Origin: Ceratorhiza oryzae-sativae
Lineage: Eukaryota; Basidiomycota; Agaricomycetes; Cantharellales; Ceratobasidiaceae
Length of the DNA: 64,000 nucleotides
NCBI GenBank assembly: GCA_030998015.1
Contig: JARWMV010000013.1
Span: 1-64,000 of the forward strand
Reading direction: 5' to 3'
This document shows, piece after piece, positions 53,001 to 64,000 of this stretch. The notes below the pieces were generated by a model, which worked only from the letters and a program-made list of their open reading frames with translations, was not told where the DNA came from and searched no databases. A program made the position numbers and the translations under genes. Within the stretch, counting starts at the first letter, position 1. The number at the start of each line of letters is the position of its first letter.

Positions 53001-53800
53001 CTTAGCATGCGTTCTTTGGCACTCAGCACGCATTGTCTCAGCCAAGACTTGTAGTTTTGAGCAAAGTATTTTGATTGTACGATTTGCTCGTTGTACTCGT
53101 CTTGTTGTGTTCAATAAAGCCGTGCATGTATGCGCCTTGTAAGACGTTTTATTAGAGTGTCTATCAGGGGGTATCAACTTTGGGCTGCTCCCACTATCCC
53201 TCGTAGCGTCAGGAAACTGTTGCTGATGCGAATGAGTTGAAAGCGCGGCCAATTGAGCGTCCTGCGCGCCTGAACGACGTTTCCTCCTAATCGAATAGCT
53301 GGATCTGGGCATCGCGAGAAGCAGATAAGTGCTGTGATGGAAGGGCAAGGCAATCAAAGGCTTGGAGATATCGATTACATCACCGGTTCTGATCTTGAGA
53401 TCACCTTTTTTGGCCAGTATTTTTCGCTGAATTGATTGTTCCTTTTAAGCCGACTGGCTCATCCGATAAGCACGAACGGAAGTTCGATAGTAATATATTG
53501 CTTATGGTAAGAGATTCTCCATTCAATATGTATGATTTATCGCTATATTAGCCTTATTCGACAGCCTCTAGGACTTTTTTTAGCCTGAAAGTTGGGATTT
53601 TGAATGAACAATTCCTTCGTATTCAAGTAGATTGTATATTACACCATGATACTAGACATAAAACCAACGCATTCTGTCCATAAACCTCGAACCACAAATT
53701 CATGCCTGCTTTTGGTAAGTGGGTGTGCGGAGGAAGAATTCCGACTCCATCAGCGTGGACACCGGCAACTGCCATTCTCTATGTGGTTGCCGGTCCCCAC
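50048..53800 (-). mobile_element. DNA transposon with 16-bp TIRs, subterminal hairpins and TSD TCCAA
   Basis: The left end GTGGGGACCGGCAGCC (50048-50063) and the inverted right end (53800-53785) match at 15 of 16 bases. TCCAA stands on both sides (50043-50047 and 53801-53805), a perfect 5-bp target duplication. Near each end lies a hairpin with 8-bp arms: CGGCAGCC-GAA-GGCTGCCG (50056-50074) and CCGGCAAC...GTTGCCGG (53762-53793). One spliced gene fills the interior on the minus strand. Confidence 0.8.
50202..53313 (-). pseudogene. Transposon gene: agaricomycete multicopy protein with RNase-H-like motifs, one stop
   Basis: The ATG at 53313 (MPRSSYS) opens a basic, coiled-coil region of about 250 aa (RRVQRANRTIKILCSKLQVL). 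The join to the next exon near 52535 is unresolved. A GT-AG intron (52429-52371) leads to the central domain with SICGDGTG, CCMHKELNAVKGG and GGWMVDCNCELRRQ; a further intron follows at about 51481, after YKHYFE. The last part holds NTSNTRYGSHFDAA, PTLTELTVLGLYAQAI and NDASEGALGQCRQ, and ends with a Lys/Glu-rich tail at 50202. One TGA (near 50736) breaks an otherwise continuous last exon. Relatives seem common in mushroom-forming fungi, as far as I recall. The Asp of GDGT and the Glu of NDASEGALG could be DDE residues, which would make it a transposase; this is inference. Confidence 0.6.
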
Positions 53801-53805
53801 TCCAA

Positions 53806-54088
53806 GCCGAATCCGACTGTCAAGCTACGGTTCTAGTTCCTGTGACATTACCTTGATTTTGACTCTTCTTTTGCACTGTCAGCTGAGAACTTCTGTCCCA
53901 GGCGCAAGCGGATGAGAATGAGCCAGCTGATCGAGTGCTTTAGGTGGCACACTTACCAATCCCAGTGCCTATGTAGCGAAACGGATATCAAGTTTCGCTA
54001 AACCTCGAGCTATCGCTTTCCTCCTGATCAGGTGCTCGTAGATAAAGGCTCACTCTCACGTCTGAGTTGTACATATCTCATTTTCGAT
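53806..54088. other. Interval before C2H2 gene 1, no gene seen
   Basis: Contains no supported coding frame. Presumed promoter of the C2H2 gene at 54089; no clear TATA box. Confidence 0.35.
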
Positions 54089-55417
54089 ATGTCTAGCCCA
54101 GTTGAAGCACCCCATTCAGCGCTAAGCTGCTCATGTCAACGGAGCGGTTATGATTATAAAGAGTCCTACCAAAATCAAAATACACCAGATTCATCCTCCC
54201 CTGCCCTTAGTGCTCGACTACCCGACATGCGAGAGTCTAACGTGAGTCTTATGGGCTCGTGAATGGGTACCGATTGGTCATAATTGAAGCATCAATAATT
54301 TTACCGCAACAGGATGAGACATATTATCAAGCAAACCTTTTAGAACTCCTTGACTTATGGAAACAGAGAACTCGAGATTTGTGGTTTCGGCGAAACGGGA
54401 TCAACGCTCCACCTACTGAGGCTGGATATGACCACATGATTCCGGAGTTGCACAGGGCTAGCAATGCACAGAACCATTTTCGCGAGATTATCGCAAACAG
54501 GCACTCCAGTCAGAGGTAAGCTTCAGCCGTTGAATTTTCCCATCTGACACTAGACGTTCAGGGACAGCGGGGCCCTCAGGATAATCAACCTGAACAGTTT
54601 TCCGGACACCCCAAGCCGAACTTCGCATACCCCATTCGATGTAACTGTTATTAATGGTGGGGTTATTGAGCCCGTGCAGGATGACGGGCATCTTTCTACA
54701 AATATCCTTCAGGGTTCGTCCGATGGCAGTGGAAACGGGGAATTTCCTCTTATCCAGGGCACCCCTCTCGTACATGTCCGTGAAAGAACGACACAGCAGG
54801 CCATTTCGATCTCCGGAAAGATCGAGCCCGTGGCAGAAGTGCTGGCTGTGACGACACCAGAAGAGGGCGACCCTCGGCCGCTGACCTTACTTCGCAACGA
54901 GTTGCCTTCAAGCCATTGGGGGGGCGCATATCGAGGAATCATCCGTATTCAACGACCGGTAGGAGTAAGGTGGAATGAGCCGATTTGGTGAGCCTGAGCG
55001 CTCAACGTGGCATCGGCTAATCATCTTGAAGTAGCTGCACCTATATTAGCCCGATCACGGGAGATCAATGTCGCACGAGGGTCAAGCGTGGCCCCGACCT
55101 CGAACGACATTTGTATGTCAATCATTGGAATCATTAACTTACTTAACTAATTGTCGTCCCGAGTTCAGGCGGACAGTTCATGTGAGGCAGGAGGTACGGC
55201 CTACTCTAGATTACATCCCGATCACACCTGACCAGGCTTGCCCCATTCGTGTTAGGCACAAGCTGTATCAGACGGTGTGATTCCACGAGGCTCCGCCAAA
55301 CTGCTGCCGTCAGAATGGAAAGCCGGTAATAGATTGGATTTCGACTGCCCGTACTGCTCGATACGATTCACACGCGATGATGCCCGGAACAGACATGTTA
55401 AGGCGAAGCACTGCTAG
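54089..55417 (+). CDS. C2H2 zinc-finger protein, tandem copy 1 (348 aa)
   Basis: Six exons, 54089-54241, 54313-54515, 54562-54987, 55035-55112, 55169-55193 and 55256-55417, give 1047 nt in one frame. Introns are 46-71 bp, GT-AG. The first half has a conserved block (DLWFRRNGINAPP, MIPELHRASNAQNHFREII). The middle has RPLTLLRNELPSSHWGGAYRGII and RPVGVRWNEPI. Near the end come two zinc fingers: an irregular one split over three exons (CTYISPITGDQC...ERHLRTVH) and a standard one (CPYCSIRFTRDDARNRHVKAKH). It may bind DNA in the nucleus. No orthologue was recognised. A close paralogue with the same exon structure lies 1.7 kb downstream. Confidence 0.75.
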
Positions 55418-57141
55418 CTTGGATATTTGAGGCTGGATTTGGCTTCGCCAAAAAGTAATTAGCGACGGTGTTGTTTTATTTCGAATCAGCATCTCGCGCT
55501 GCGGGACTGCGACGCGTGGGTGAGGCTTCGTCGAAACGTGATACTTCTGCCCGGTATATTTACATATGGCCCGGTGGACATATGTAGTGAGCCGGATTTA
55601 TGTGCAGATGGCAGCTTACAATGCGAAGCTGTTATACTGCCTAGATTCGTTGCATGCATGCGTACGTTTGGTTAGACCTATATTACAATAGCCAGATAGC
55701 TCTCGGAACCTGTTTGGGCAGGCTTCTCGGTGGTTAATGACAGTTCGGTATTTTTGACTTGTTAGCCAAGCTCAGTTGAGTGGAGGGATTCGATCAACCA
55801 GCGCACGCATATTCAATGTTCCGCCGCTGCTCCAGCGGCCGTTGAACCCTCGTATCGGAAGTACCATCGCTTCTCGTTGGCTCGTGTCCACTTTGCCTTG
55901 AGATATGTAAAATTTCAGACGGCACGCATTAACCCGATTCATCAATCTCTTCTTGAGGCACAGCCATTGAACGAGAGTGCAATTCGGCGTTGTGCCTGAT
56001 TGGGCACGTGAGTAATGGGTGGATGCAGTGATGTAACATCGCTACGGTGGCAATGCCTCAGAAAGGCCTTATGGATCAAACACCCGTTTTGGAGGCAGAG
56101 CGGTGATTCAGCATCCCTAAACCTCCCCAGGGTTGCGAACCGATCGTCTCCTGGTTTATGCGCAATACAGTCGTTTCCTGTTCCTAATAGCGTCGGTCCC
56201 CCCGATTCCGATGCGGTAACCTCGGCAGAACACCTTGTGTGGTTATCGGTTTCTTAGGTCGTTATCTCCATGCTGGCAGCCTAATAGCAAATACTGATCT
56301 TGCCTCCAGCGAAACGCAGCCCAGTTGAACAAAACCAAACATGATCTTATTGTTCAAGGGATGGTGGAGTACTATACTCAGAGAATCGCATGCCGCGGCA
56401 ACTGAAATCAAAGCCATAAGGTTGCTATGTTAAACCGACAGGAGGAAAGCTGCTTAGCACTTGAAGAAGTGGTTGCTTAGTTAAACTATCGTTTCACGGG
56501 ACTGAGTGAGAATATGTTGAAGATGCTGTAATTGCTGTGCTATTACGATGTAGATAAAGCAGCTTGTGTACACCAATTCAGGCGTACACGCGAGAAACAT
56601 CCGGCATGTGAATATATGCGAGCTACAGGTGCTGGAATATCGGCGGCCCGTGACCTCGTTCAGCATGCTAACTAGGCTTCGACGAAGGAGTGGTCACCTT
56701 TAAACGCCAAACTTGTCATAAACTATTCTGAAAACGTTTTCACGCAATGATTTTAACCTAGATGCATTTGGTCTTGGAGAGCCCTCATTAGCGCAATATT
56801 GTGGGAGGGCGTGGCACACTCTTGAGTGCATGAAATAATCATCCAAACCATTATGGGATAGACCCAGAATTCACTCAGAATAGTCCAAGATAGCTCTAGC
56901 GCTCCCGGGAAGCCGCCCCAATCAGCCCTCGTGCACACCCCAAGCCTGGATCGAGATCCATCATCAACTAGAGAGGAGAAATGTAGCCGAACGACAGTCG
57001 ATGAGTGATTCCTTATCGTATCGGTTTCGGTTCCCATTTAGTAAAATGACTTTTTGTCAAACCTCAGACTTGATGGGCCATTAGCCGACGGTGCATAAAG
57101 ACTCATCACCATAATTGAACCCCTTGTCTTCACTTTCCGCC
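55418..57141. other. Spacer between the C2H2 paralogues, no gene seen
   Basis: Short frames only, no recognisable protein or RNA. It holds the promoter of copy 2. Confidence 0.4.
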
Positions 57142-58469
57142 ATGGCTTCCCACTGTGAACAGCCTAATTCACGCGTAAACCACGTCTCTAAAGCGTTTGC
57201 TCCTTACAGTTACGGATACGTGGACTTTGATTCACACCAGTATACATTGCCATCGAGTTTTACTCATCACACTGCTCATTCACTCAACGCAGCGGGATCT
57301 AACGTGAGTTTAACTTCTTGGGGTGTATATGGCTGCTTGAAATATGTAAAGTGTTAATCCTCGCACCCTTACAGGATGAGATATATGCGAAAGCGAATCC
57401 TTCAGAGCCCTCTGGATTCGGGAAACAGCAAGCCTGCGACTTGCGGCTTGGACACAATGGAATTTACGTTCCATCTACCGAGCCAGGGTATCCACATGTG
57501 ATCCCGGGCTTAGGTACAGTTAACAACGCGCAAAACCATCTTTGTGAGATTATTGAGAACCGTTATCCCGGTCCGAGGTAGGTTCGATGCTCGAAATATT
57601 CTTTCCCACCTGACCGAGGGTCTACAGAAAGAGCACCACCGTCAGCAGCTCGAACGGTTCCCCTTACTTCTTGAGGCCGCATTCTGCAAGTCCATTCCAG
57701 GGAACCCCCGGTGGTAGTCAGGATATTGGACAAATATCACATGAGCAACCTTCGAATATCGTGCCCCAGGACTCACCCGAGCACAATAAGAGTGATGAGT
57801 ATCCTCTTGATCGAGCTACGCCTTTAGTGTCTATACAAGGAAGAAAGACCCACCAGGGTACATCAATCTCTCGGAGGAACGAGCCCGCGGCAGAAGTGCT
57901 GGCCGTCACGATATCGGGAGAGCAGGGCCCGCGGCCGCTTACCTTACTTCGGAACAGGTCTCCGCCAAGGTATTGGGGAGGATCATACCGAGGAATCATC
58001 CGCGTTCAACGACCAGAAGGAGTCAAGTGGAATGAGCCGATTTGGTAAGTTTAAGCACTCAATGCGGCTTCGGCTAATCAACTTTGAGGTAGCTGCACCT
58101 ATGTTAGTCCCATAACGGGAATTCAATGTCGCACGAAGGTTAATCGTGGCCCCGACCTCGAACGACATTTGTATGTAGATCATTGCAACCACTAGCTTGT
58201 GTAACTAATTCGCGTTCCGAATTCAGGCGGACAGTTCATGTGAGACAGGAGGTATGGCCAAGGCTTGGTTGCAGTTTGAAATCTGATGCAGAGTGTCTCG
58301 TATGTGTTAGGCACAAGCTGTATCGGACGGTGTGATTCCAAGATGCTTCGCCAGACTGCTGCCGCCCGAGTGGAGGGTCGGTGATAGAGTAGATTTCAAC
58401 TGCCCGTACTGCTCGATACGATTCACACGCGATGATGCGAGGGACAGGCATGTCAAGAAGAAGCACTAA
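57142..58469 (+). CDS. C2H2 zinc-finger protein, tandem copy 2 (347 aa)
   Basis: Exons 57142-57303, 57375-57577, 57628-58044, 58093-58170, 58227-58251 and 58311-58469 sum to 1044 nt in one frame. Exons 2, 4 and 5 have exactly the lengths of copy 1 (203, 78 and 25 nt), and phases match throughout. The zinc-finger exons are most conserved (ERHLRTVHVRQE, FNCPYCSIRFTRDDARDRHVKKKH), while exon 1 has diverged almost completely. Both copies being open over six exons argues that both are, or were until lately, in use. Confidence 0.75.
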
Positions 58470-60187
58470 GTGCCATCGTTTGATATTTAGGGATGAATCT
58501 AGTTGCGCGAGAGCTAATTAGTGACCAGGCTGCTGTAGCCCTGACTTGTACCGCTAGACGACGACATATTGGCTGTCTTCCCGCAAGCGAGCAAGCCTGG
58601 CATGGAATTTCGGCTCTGTACCCGGCCAGATGTAAATCCTGTGTCTGTAGATCTGTGTTATTGGCCGAATGCTCATTAATCAATCCTAAGAGTATGAGAG
58701 ATTGCCGATAGACAGGAACTCTAACACTGCCCCACCCTCTCCTGGTAGCAACGGTGAAACGATTACCCAAGATTTCAGTTCAGGCAATGAATATGATCTC
58801 CGATTTAGCAGGGTCTTGCCGATACACAGCAAGCATTGACGAACTATTCCTATCGTACGTTTAGACCTAAAAGGTCTGTAGATGTTACAACGATGGATTG
58901 TGATTCCGAGCAAGGTGAACTGATAACAAATGTGAGAGACGGTCCGTTCGGGGGGGCTGCATGCCCCTCACACGCATTCAGCCTCCTCTGAGACATCGGC
59001 GGCTATGTTTTAGATAGACATTCCCGAGAGTGACGAATCGAGACATGAGAGGCCCGATAAATTGAATCTAAATTGGAAATTCGAGCGGGCCCGACTCACA
59101 TGTGTATGTGGTCAGATCGGCTGAACCTGAGCTTCCTTCACCAGGCGTATCATGCAAAGGGCGCAATGTCTCGTTGAGCTTGGAGAAAGTTCGGATCAAG
59201 TCGGCTCATTACTCTGTCTTGACCATAGCGAGACCCATCGCATTCTCGGTTCGCAATCTAGCGGCGGTTAGGAACGTTCCCGGCCTCAAGCCGCCAAACA
59301 GCTCAGACAGCACCCGTCAGCTTCACGAGTCCTTTTGACGCGTAATCATCCTGACGTCAGGCTAACGCCGAAAGGGATTAAGGTTCATGGGGGGATTGCC
59401 TGTGATGAGCACGCTGCTCCTAGCCCGGCATGCAATTCTACATGCAGCCGTGAGCCTCTAGGCCTAGATCGAGGGGAGGGAGTTTATCCTGCATTTATCC
59501 GGTGTGTTGATGACGTCCCTCGGACCATATGCGAAGCGCAATTCCCTGTGGTAACGTCTGAGGGTCATATCCATTCCTTAAAGAGGAGGTTAAGATCGGC
59601 TGTCTGGTACAAGTCGGCCCGGCTGTGTATTTAGCACGTTGAACTTGTTTAAAAGACTCATCAAGCTTCCGCTAACACTATTTGCACTCGAAAACCTTGA
59701 ATACGCGAACAAATGCTCTTTGCAGACCTAGGGCAGGCACATCTTACAGCCCTTCGACTCGTCTCAACCCTTTCAATACTGCAAAGGGAAAGTGCAAGAA
59801 GGTGATTACTGGAATGGACGAATTCGGTTGGGTCGGCAACCAATACTTTACGCCAATTATGATTAGTCTTTTTCAGGTCCACATGTATCGCACCAGAAGT
59901 TGTCCAGAGAATGCCATCCAACACGGAGCTTTGCCATCTGTTTAATCTGCCTCTATGCGCGCCCCTGGGGAGGGATGTAAGATCTTAGTCATAGCGCCTG
60001 ATTGGTCCATTTTGGGTCGACTCCGTGCTGGGAAACGGCTATTTTAGGGCGTGAGCCAAGATCTCTTCAACCAAACCGCCTCGATTCGGCCAATTAGAAT
60101 ACTCCTTGGAATCACGCATTACGCAACTAAAAATCAAAAGAAGATCCTATACTTTTCTATTTACGTTCCAAATTTTGGCTTTCCAAT
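58470..60187. other. Region between C2H2 copy 2 and SEC31, nothing identified
   Basis: No supported frame. The 3' untranslated part of SEC31 should lie just left of 60188. Confidence 0.4.
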
Positions 60188-63100
60188 CTACATCCGAATA
60201 ATCAACTGCTTCAGGCCCGACATCCACAGTCCGATATCGTCTGTGCGAGAACCACGGGTAAGAAGATCGACGTGGATGGCCGTTGCACCTGGTCCATCGC
60301 GGGCTTGCATGGCTATGGTCGTCTTGGTGTTAGTATCAAATCAGAAAATACAACCAGAGCGGACGAACCTTCAACGAGCGTAATCAGTTGATCAACAACT
60401 GGCCTCGACAACGTCTCGCAATTAAGCGCGTCGAACAAAGCGTTTAGTCGGCGCTCGATATCATCCACCATGCGTTTTTGTTGCGGCTAGCCCCGAAGGC
60501 ACTGCTCAACATCGGATCTCGTATCACAGAATACCAAAACTCACAGGCGTGTTCTCCCTCAACCGCGCGAGATGCTCACTCAACACCTCGAAAATGATCC
60601 GATCAGACTGCGGGATATGTTCTCGGTCGCCAGCGGCTATCAACCCGCGGGCGTCAGTTTACGTCCACACACAAGCGGTGGAACCACTCACGGTACTTGG
60701 GCGCCTTGGTAGTAGCTTTCGCGGGTGGCGCAGTCGGTGTTCCGGTCCGTGGTGCCCCGCCTGGTGGTGGCGGAGGGTGTCCCGCCTGCGGCGTCCAATT
60801 TGCACCCTGTCCTGGAGGAGGTGGTGGTGCCTGTTGACCAGTCGGAGGGGCATACGCACCTCCAGCGGCAGGCGGTGGCGGAGGAGCATTCCCGTGGCCG
60901 GGCGGAGGCGCGTACGGCCCACTTGCCGGGGGTGGAGGGGGAGCGGCAGCGTGCGGCGGAGGAGCAAACCCACTTCCAGCTGGGGGAGGGGGCGGCACAA
61001 ACCCGCTCCCTTGCTGAGGCGGAGGAGGCGGAGGCGCATAACCCCCGCTGAGTGGCCTCGGCGGCGGCGGAGCGACAAACGCACGCGGGGGACCCTGCCC
61101 ATGAGCCTGGGGGGGACTCATCGCGCGCTGAGGAGTGCCCGACCCGGCCCTGGGTGGGGGTGGAAGGAACGACTTGTCTCCGTAGCCAGCGGGCGATCCG
61201 GGCACGGACGAATTTGGAAACGGAGACGTGATCGCCGTCGCTGGGGGGCCAGCCGGTGCGGGCGTTCGACGTTGCGGAACTGTCACGTTTGGAGCGTCAT
61301 TCCAGCCAGGGATATCACGTCGCTTGGAAGCGGGCAGGATGGGAGGAGCCGTCGTCGGCGATTGGCCGTCGATTGGCGCTGGCGGAGGCGGGACTGCGAC
61401 CATCGGGGGGCGGAAGCCGGGTTGAGTCGATTGGTATGGGCCTTGAGGCGCACCATACGGGCCTGGATGACTTGGCGGGTTGTATCCTGGCGCAGGGTAA
61501 CCGGGTTGTTGGTTGGGAGCACCGTACGACCCTGGTTGATTCGGAGCAGTGTATCCCTGTTGACCTGGTGCGCCATACGGCTTGGGAGCAGTGTTGTTCA
61601 CCGAAGGTGGAGGAGCATATGGGCCAGTCGAGATTTGAGGTGGTGGCGCATACGGTCCACTGGAGGGCTGAGTGGGCGGGAGGCCATATGGCCTGGTCGG
61701 AGGAGGTGGGTAAGGGCCAGTCGTAGGAGCAGGAGCACCATACGGCCCACTCGGGGCAGCAGGGGCGCCATATGGTCCACTGGCACCTGCATAAGCCGGA
61801 GCACCATACCCACCAGTAGCCGCGCCCGTAGTCTTCGCAGCACCCACACTTTTTGGAGCACTTTCCTCCTCCAACGCACCCCTCAACCACCCTCCCTCTC
61901 CCACACCCTTGGGCACACGCGCGACATACGTCCTCGCCTCGTTAATCAAGCCTTGACTCGCCAGGATCTCGGCATACTCCAAATACCGATCGTACAATCC
62001 CTGGAGTGTGTACTCTTCTCCGTTTTCCTTGGTCACCGACAGGTCGGAATCGGCAAACGACGTGGCCGAGGTAAACGCGATGGCTTTTTCGACAAAATGC
62101 TGCACGGCCTCGGCTCGGACCGAGTAGAGTTCGCCCTTTTCTTGTTCCTCCTTGAGCTCCTCTTCCCAGATCTTGACGAGCTTGTCGAGGCGCTTCCCAG
62201 CGACAAAGCACACGCGCGCGGCGTCCCGCTTGCCTTCTGCCCCCTCTGCCAGAACACGTTCTCCAAGTTCACCCACGAGCGAGCCAAAGACGTCTTCTTC
62301 CGCCCATCGGCAAAGCACCACCAACACCTCTTTCCACTCGCCCACGTCCGCGCCGCGCACCAACTCGGTCAAGCCCTTGCGTCCCTGAACGACACCCTTG
62401 AAGACGCGGAGATACCCACCCTCGGCCTGAGCCTGGTGCTCAAAGTACGCCATCCGGGTTTTCATCACCAGACCCTCGCCCTGGGCGAGCAAGAGCGCGT
62501 CGGCCCATCGACCGGCCTGGATGCACAGTTCGACCGCGGTGTCCAGGTTCCGGGTGATCAGAGCGCGAGTGACGAGCGCAGACGTCGCGTCCTCTTTCTT
62601 TGGGTGGAGTCGGAACGATTTGGGCGCGATGGACGGGGTGGTGGGCATGTCGCCCGCCACGCTCGACGAGCGGGATCCGATCGTCGCGGCCGCGCTCGAT
62701 TCGCCGGTATAGGACAAGTGCGGGACCAGACCCGCTCGGGGTCGGATCGTGCTCGCGTCATGATGACCTACAACCTCGATCAACATGAAATCAAACAATC
62801 TATTCAGAACACCCACCAGTTCCCAGTGTGTCGAAGAAATCTCCAACCGCGCCTCCGGCGGCAGCCTGCACAGGCTCGTCTCCAAACAGACTCGGCTCCG
62901 TCGCAGTGGAAGCAGCATCGACCGGTTTGGCGTCCGAGCTAAACGCCGAGACCTCGGATGGAGCAGCTCCAGGCACGTCCGTTCCAGCCTCGGAATCTTC
63001 CTCCTCTTCGCCTTCTTTCTTGTCTTCACCTTCGGCTTCAGCGACGGGCGAATGGGGGACGTGAACAGCTTCGGCCGCAAATGACACGACAGGCTCGTAG

Positions 63101-64000
63101 GTCTTGGCTCGGACGGCAGCAAGCGCTTCGTCCAACGCGGCGGGAGAAGTATCGTACCCAACAAGTTTGACAAGCGCCGCTTTCGGATCAGGATCAAACA
63201 GCGCAAGCAGAGCAGGCCACGCTTGGTCCTCGGACGTAGACTGAACCCGGGCTTCGACAAACGCTTTCATTCCGCCATCCTTTTCTGCCTCGACAAGTTC
63301 CTTGGCACGCTTCACGACCCCTTCCTCTCCAACAACCTTTCGGATCGTGACCTTGCGTTCTTTCTTGTCGCCTTCTTCTAGACCCGGAGCTGGGTTAATT
63401 TGCGCCCGTACCTCAAATGGGGTACAGGAAGACTCACCAGTATTCCTAACCTCTACAACCCGTCCACCAAACCCGAACCTGGCTCCGACTGGAACACGTA
63501 GCCACTTGGGTGCCCTCTCCAGGCTCAAACTCGCACCGACATTTTGATCATTGGTCGTGTCGGCAAAATTAGCAGGGTCAAATACGTCATTGGGGTTGAC
63601 AGGGCCGCGGGCTGAAGGTGTCGAGGGTACGGGCGAGGATGTGGACTGGATGGAATGGATGTCAATCGAGCCGTCATAGTTGGCCGTCGCGAACATCGAG
63701 GGGTTCTTGAGGTTCCAAGACGTTTGGAATGACCAGTTGCTTGATGGAGGTAGCTATCGCCACTCAGGGTTAGCCATAATCCGAAATGAACGAAAAGGAT
63801 AAACGACGCACCTGCCCAACAATCTCGCCGTTCGTTGGATTCCAGCATATCGTGCGGTTGTCCTTGCCGCAACTGAGCAACAAGTCTGGATCGGCCGTGT
63901 TCCATGAGAGGGAGAGGATTCCGCGTTCGTGTCCAGAGAGAATCTTTTCGGGTGCACGGGCATTTCGGAGGTCCCAAAGTGTGAGGACGGGGGACGAGTC
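60188..64000 (-). CDS. SEC31: SEC31, COPII outer-coat subunit (3' part; N-terminus off the window)
   Basis: Minus strand, exons 64000-63812 (partial), 63753-62817, 62767-60692, 60636-60545, 60486-60369 and 60312-60188, with introns of 49-58 bp, all GT-AG. The first exons encode the end of the WD40 propeller ([31 protein letters not shown]). The alpha-solenoid follows ([37 protein letters not shown]). A long Pro/Gly/Tyr-rich region with repeats of GPYGAP-type and PPPP runs lies at about 61850-60700. It is the part that in yeast activates Sar1 and contacts Sec23. The C-terminal helical domain is conserved ([33 protein letters not shown]). With Sec13 the protein forms the COPII cage on ER exit sites. 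It is single copy and essential in yeast. Confidence 0.95.

Noticed and set aside
52533..53357. Kyakuja-Dileera-Zisupton (KDZ) transposase as identity of the gene
   Set aside because: I see none of the Cys-cluster or KDZ catalytic-region signatures. The family is left unnamed.
53646..53915. An 89-codon plus-strand frame over the right transposon end
   Set aside because: It crosses the TIR and target duplication, has no domain, and no splice or homologous support.
59102..59634. Consecutive plus-strand frames of 78 and 99 codons
   Set aside because: No recognisable content, no consistent splice sites, and sequence composition like the surrounding noncoding DNA.
60549..62942. A 797-codon open frame on the plus strand
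   Set aside because: It lies fully antisense to the Pro-rich and solenoid parts of SEC31. Its Arg/Trp/Ser-rich sequence is the complement of Pro/Gly-rich codons. SEC31 is supported by domains and six consistent exons.

Overview
The window looks like a chromosome segment of a filamentous basidiomycete, most likely an agaricomycete close to Rhizoctonia/Ceratobasidium. The evidence is: 46-60 bp GT-AG introns throughout, Tf1/sushi-type Ty3-gypsy elements with chromodomains, a TPR-CHAT protein gene, short C2H2 genes, and intron-rich SEC31 and UNC50 homologues. The species is inferred from style and protein families, not from a marker gene.

Bases 1-42078 are a nest of LTR retrotransposons with no host gene. 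The elements are named here A-J. Element D (plus strand, right end 42078) holds G (minus) in its RNase H region. G holds F (minus, 18378-28559, TSD GTGAC) in its 5' LTR and C (plus) in its gag. C holds B (plus) in its RT, and B holds A (plus) in its RT. J (35784-42055) sits in the 3' LTR of D. Solo LTRs of the C family (called E2 and E3) lie in F and in the Rep gene of D. A, D, F and G are one family.

The main discovery candidate is a cassette of about 3.3-3.6 kb between pol and the 3' LTR of family A. It occurs in A, F and D. It holds (i) ORF-P of unknown function, (ii) a spliced gene Q of about 160 aa on the opposite strand, (iii) a gene for a CRESS-DNA-virus-like replication initiator (HUH nuclease plus SF3 helicase) transcribed divergently from Q, with a conserved hairpin between them, and (iv) a tRNA-like palindrome just before the polypurine tract. 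Q is open in two copies whose pol and Rep are full of stops. Element C, of another family, also carries spliced accessory genes after pol.

Bases 42079-64000 are mainly host sequence. UNC50 (plus) converges on a frameshifted TPR-CHAT gene (minus). A 3.75 kb DNA transposon with TIRs and a TCCAA target duplication carries a spliced agaricomycete gene with RNase-H-like motifs. Two intact tandem C2H2 genes follow, then the 3' part of SEC31 (minus), which runs off the right edge.

Many stops in the retroelements are CGA to TGA or CAA/CAG to TAA/TAG. The two LTRs of J differ mostly as CA versus TG at the same former CG sites. This is the expected product of deamination of methylated CpG.
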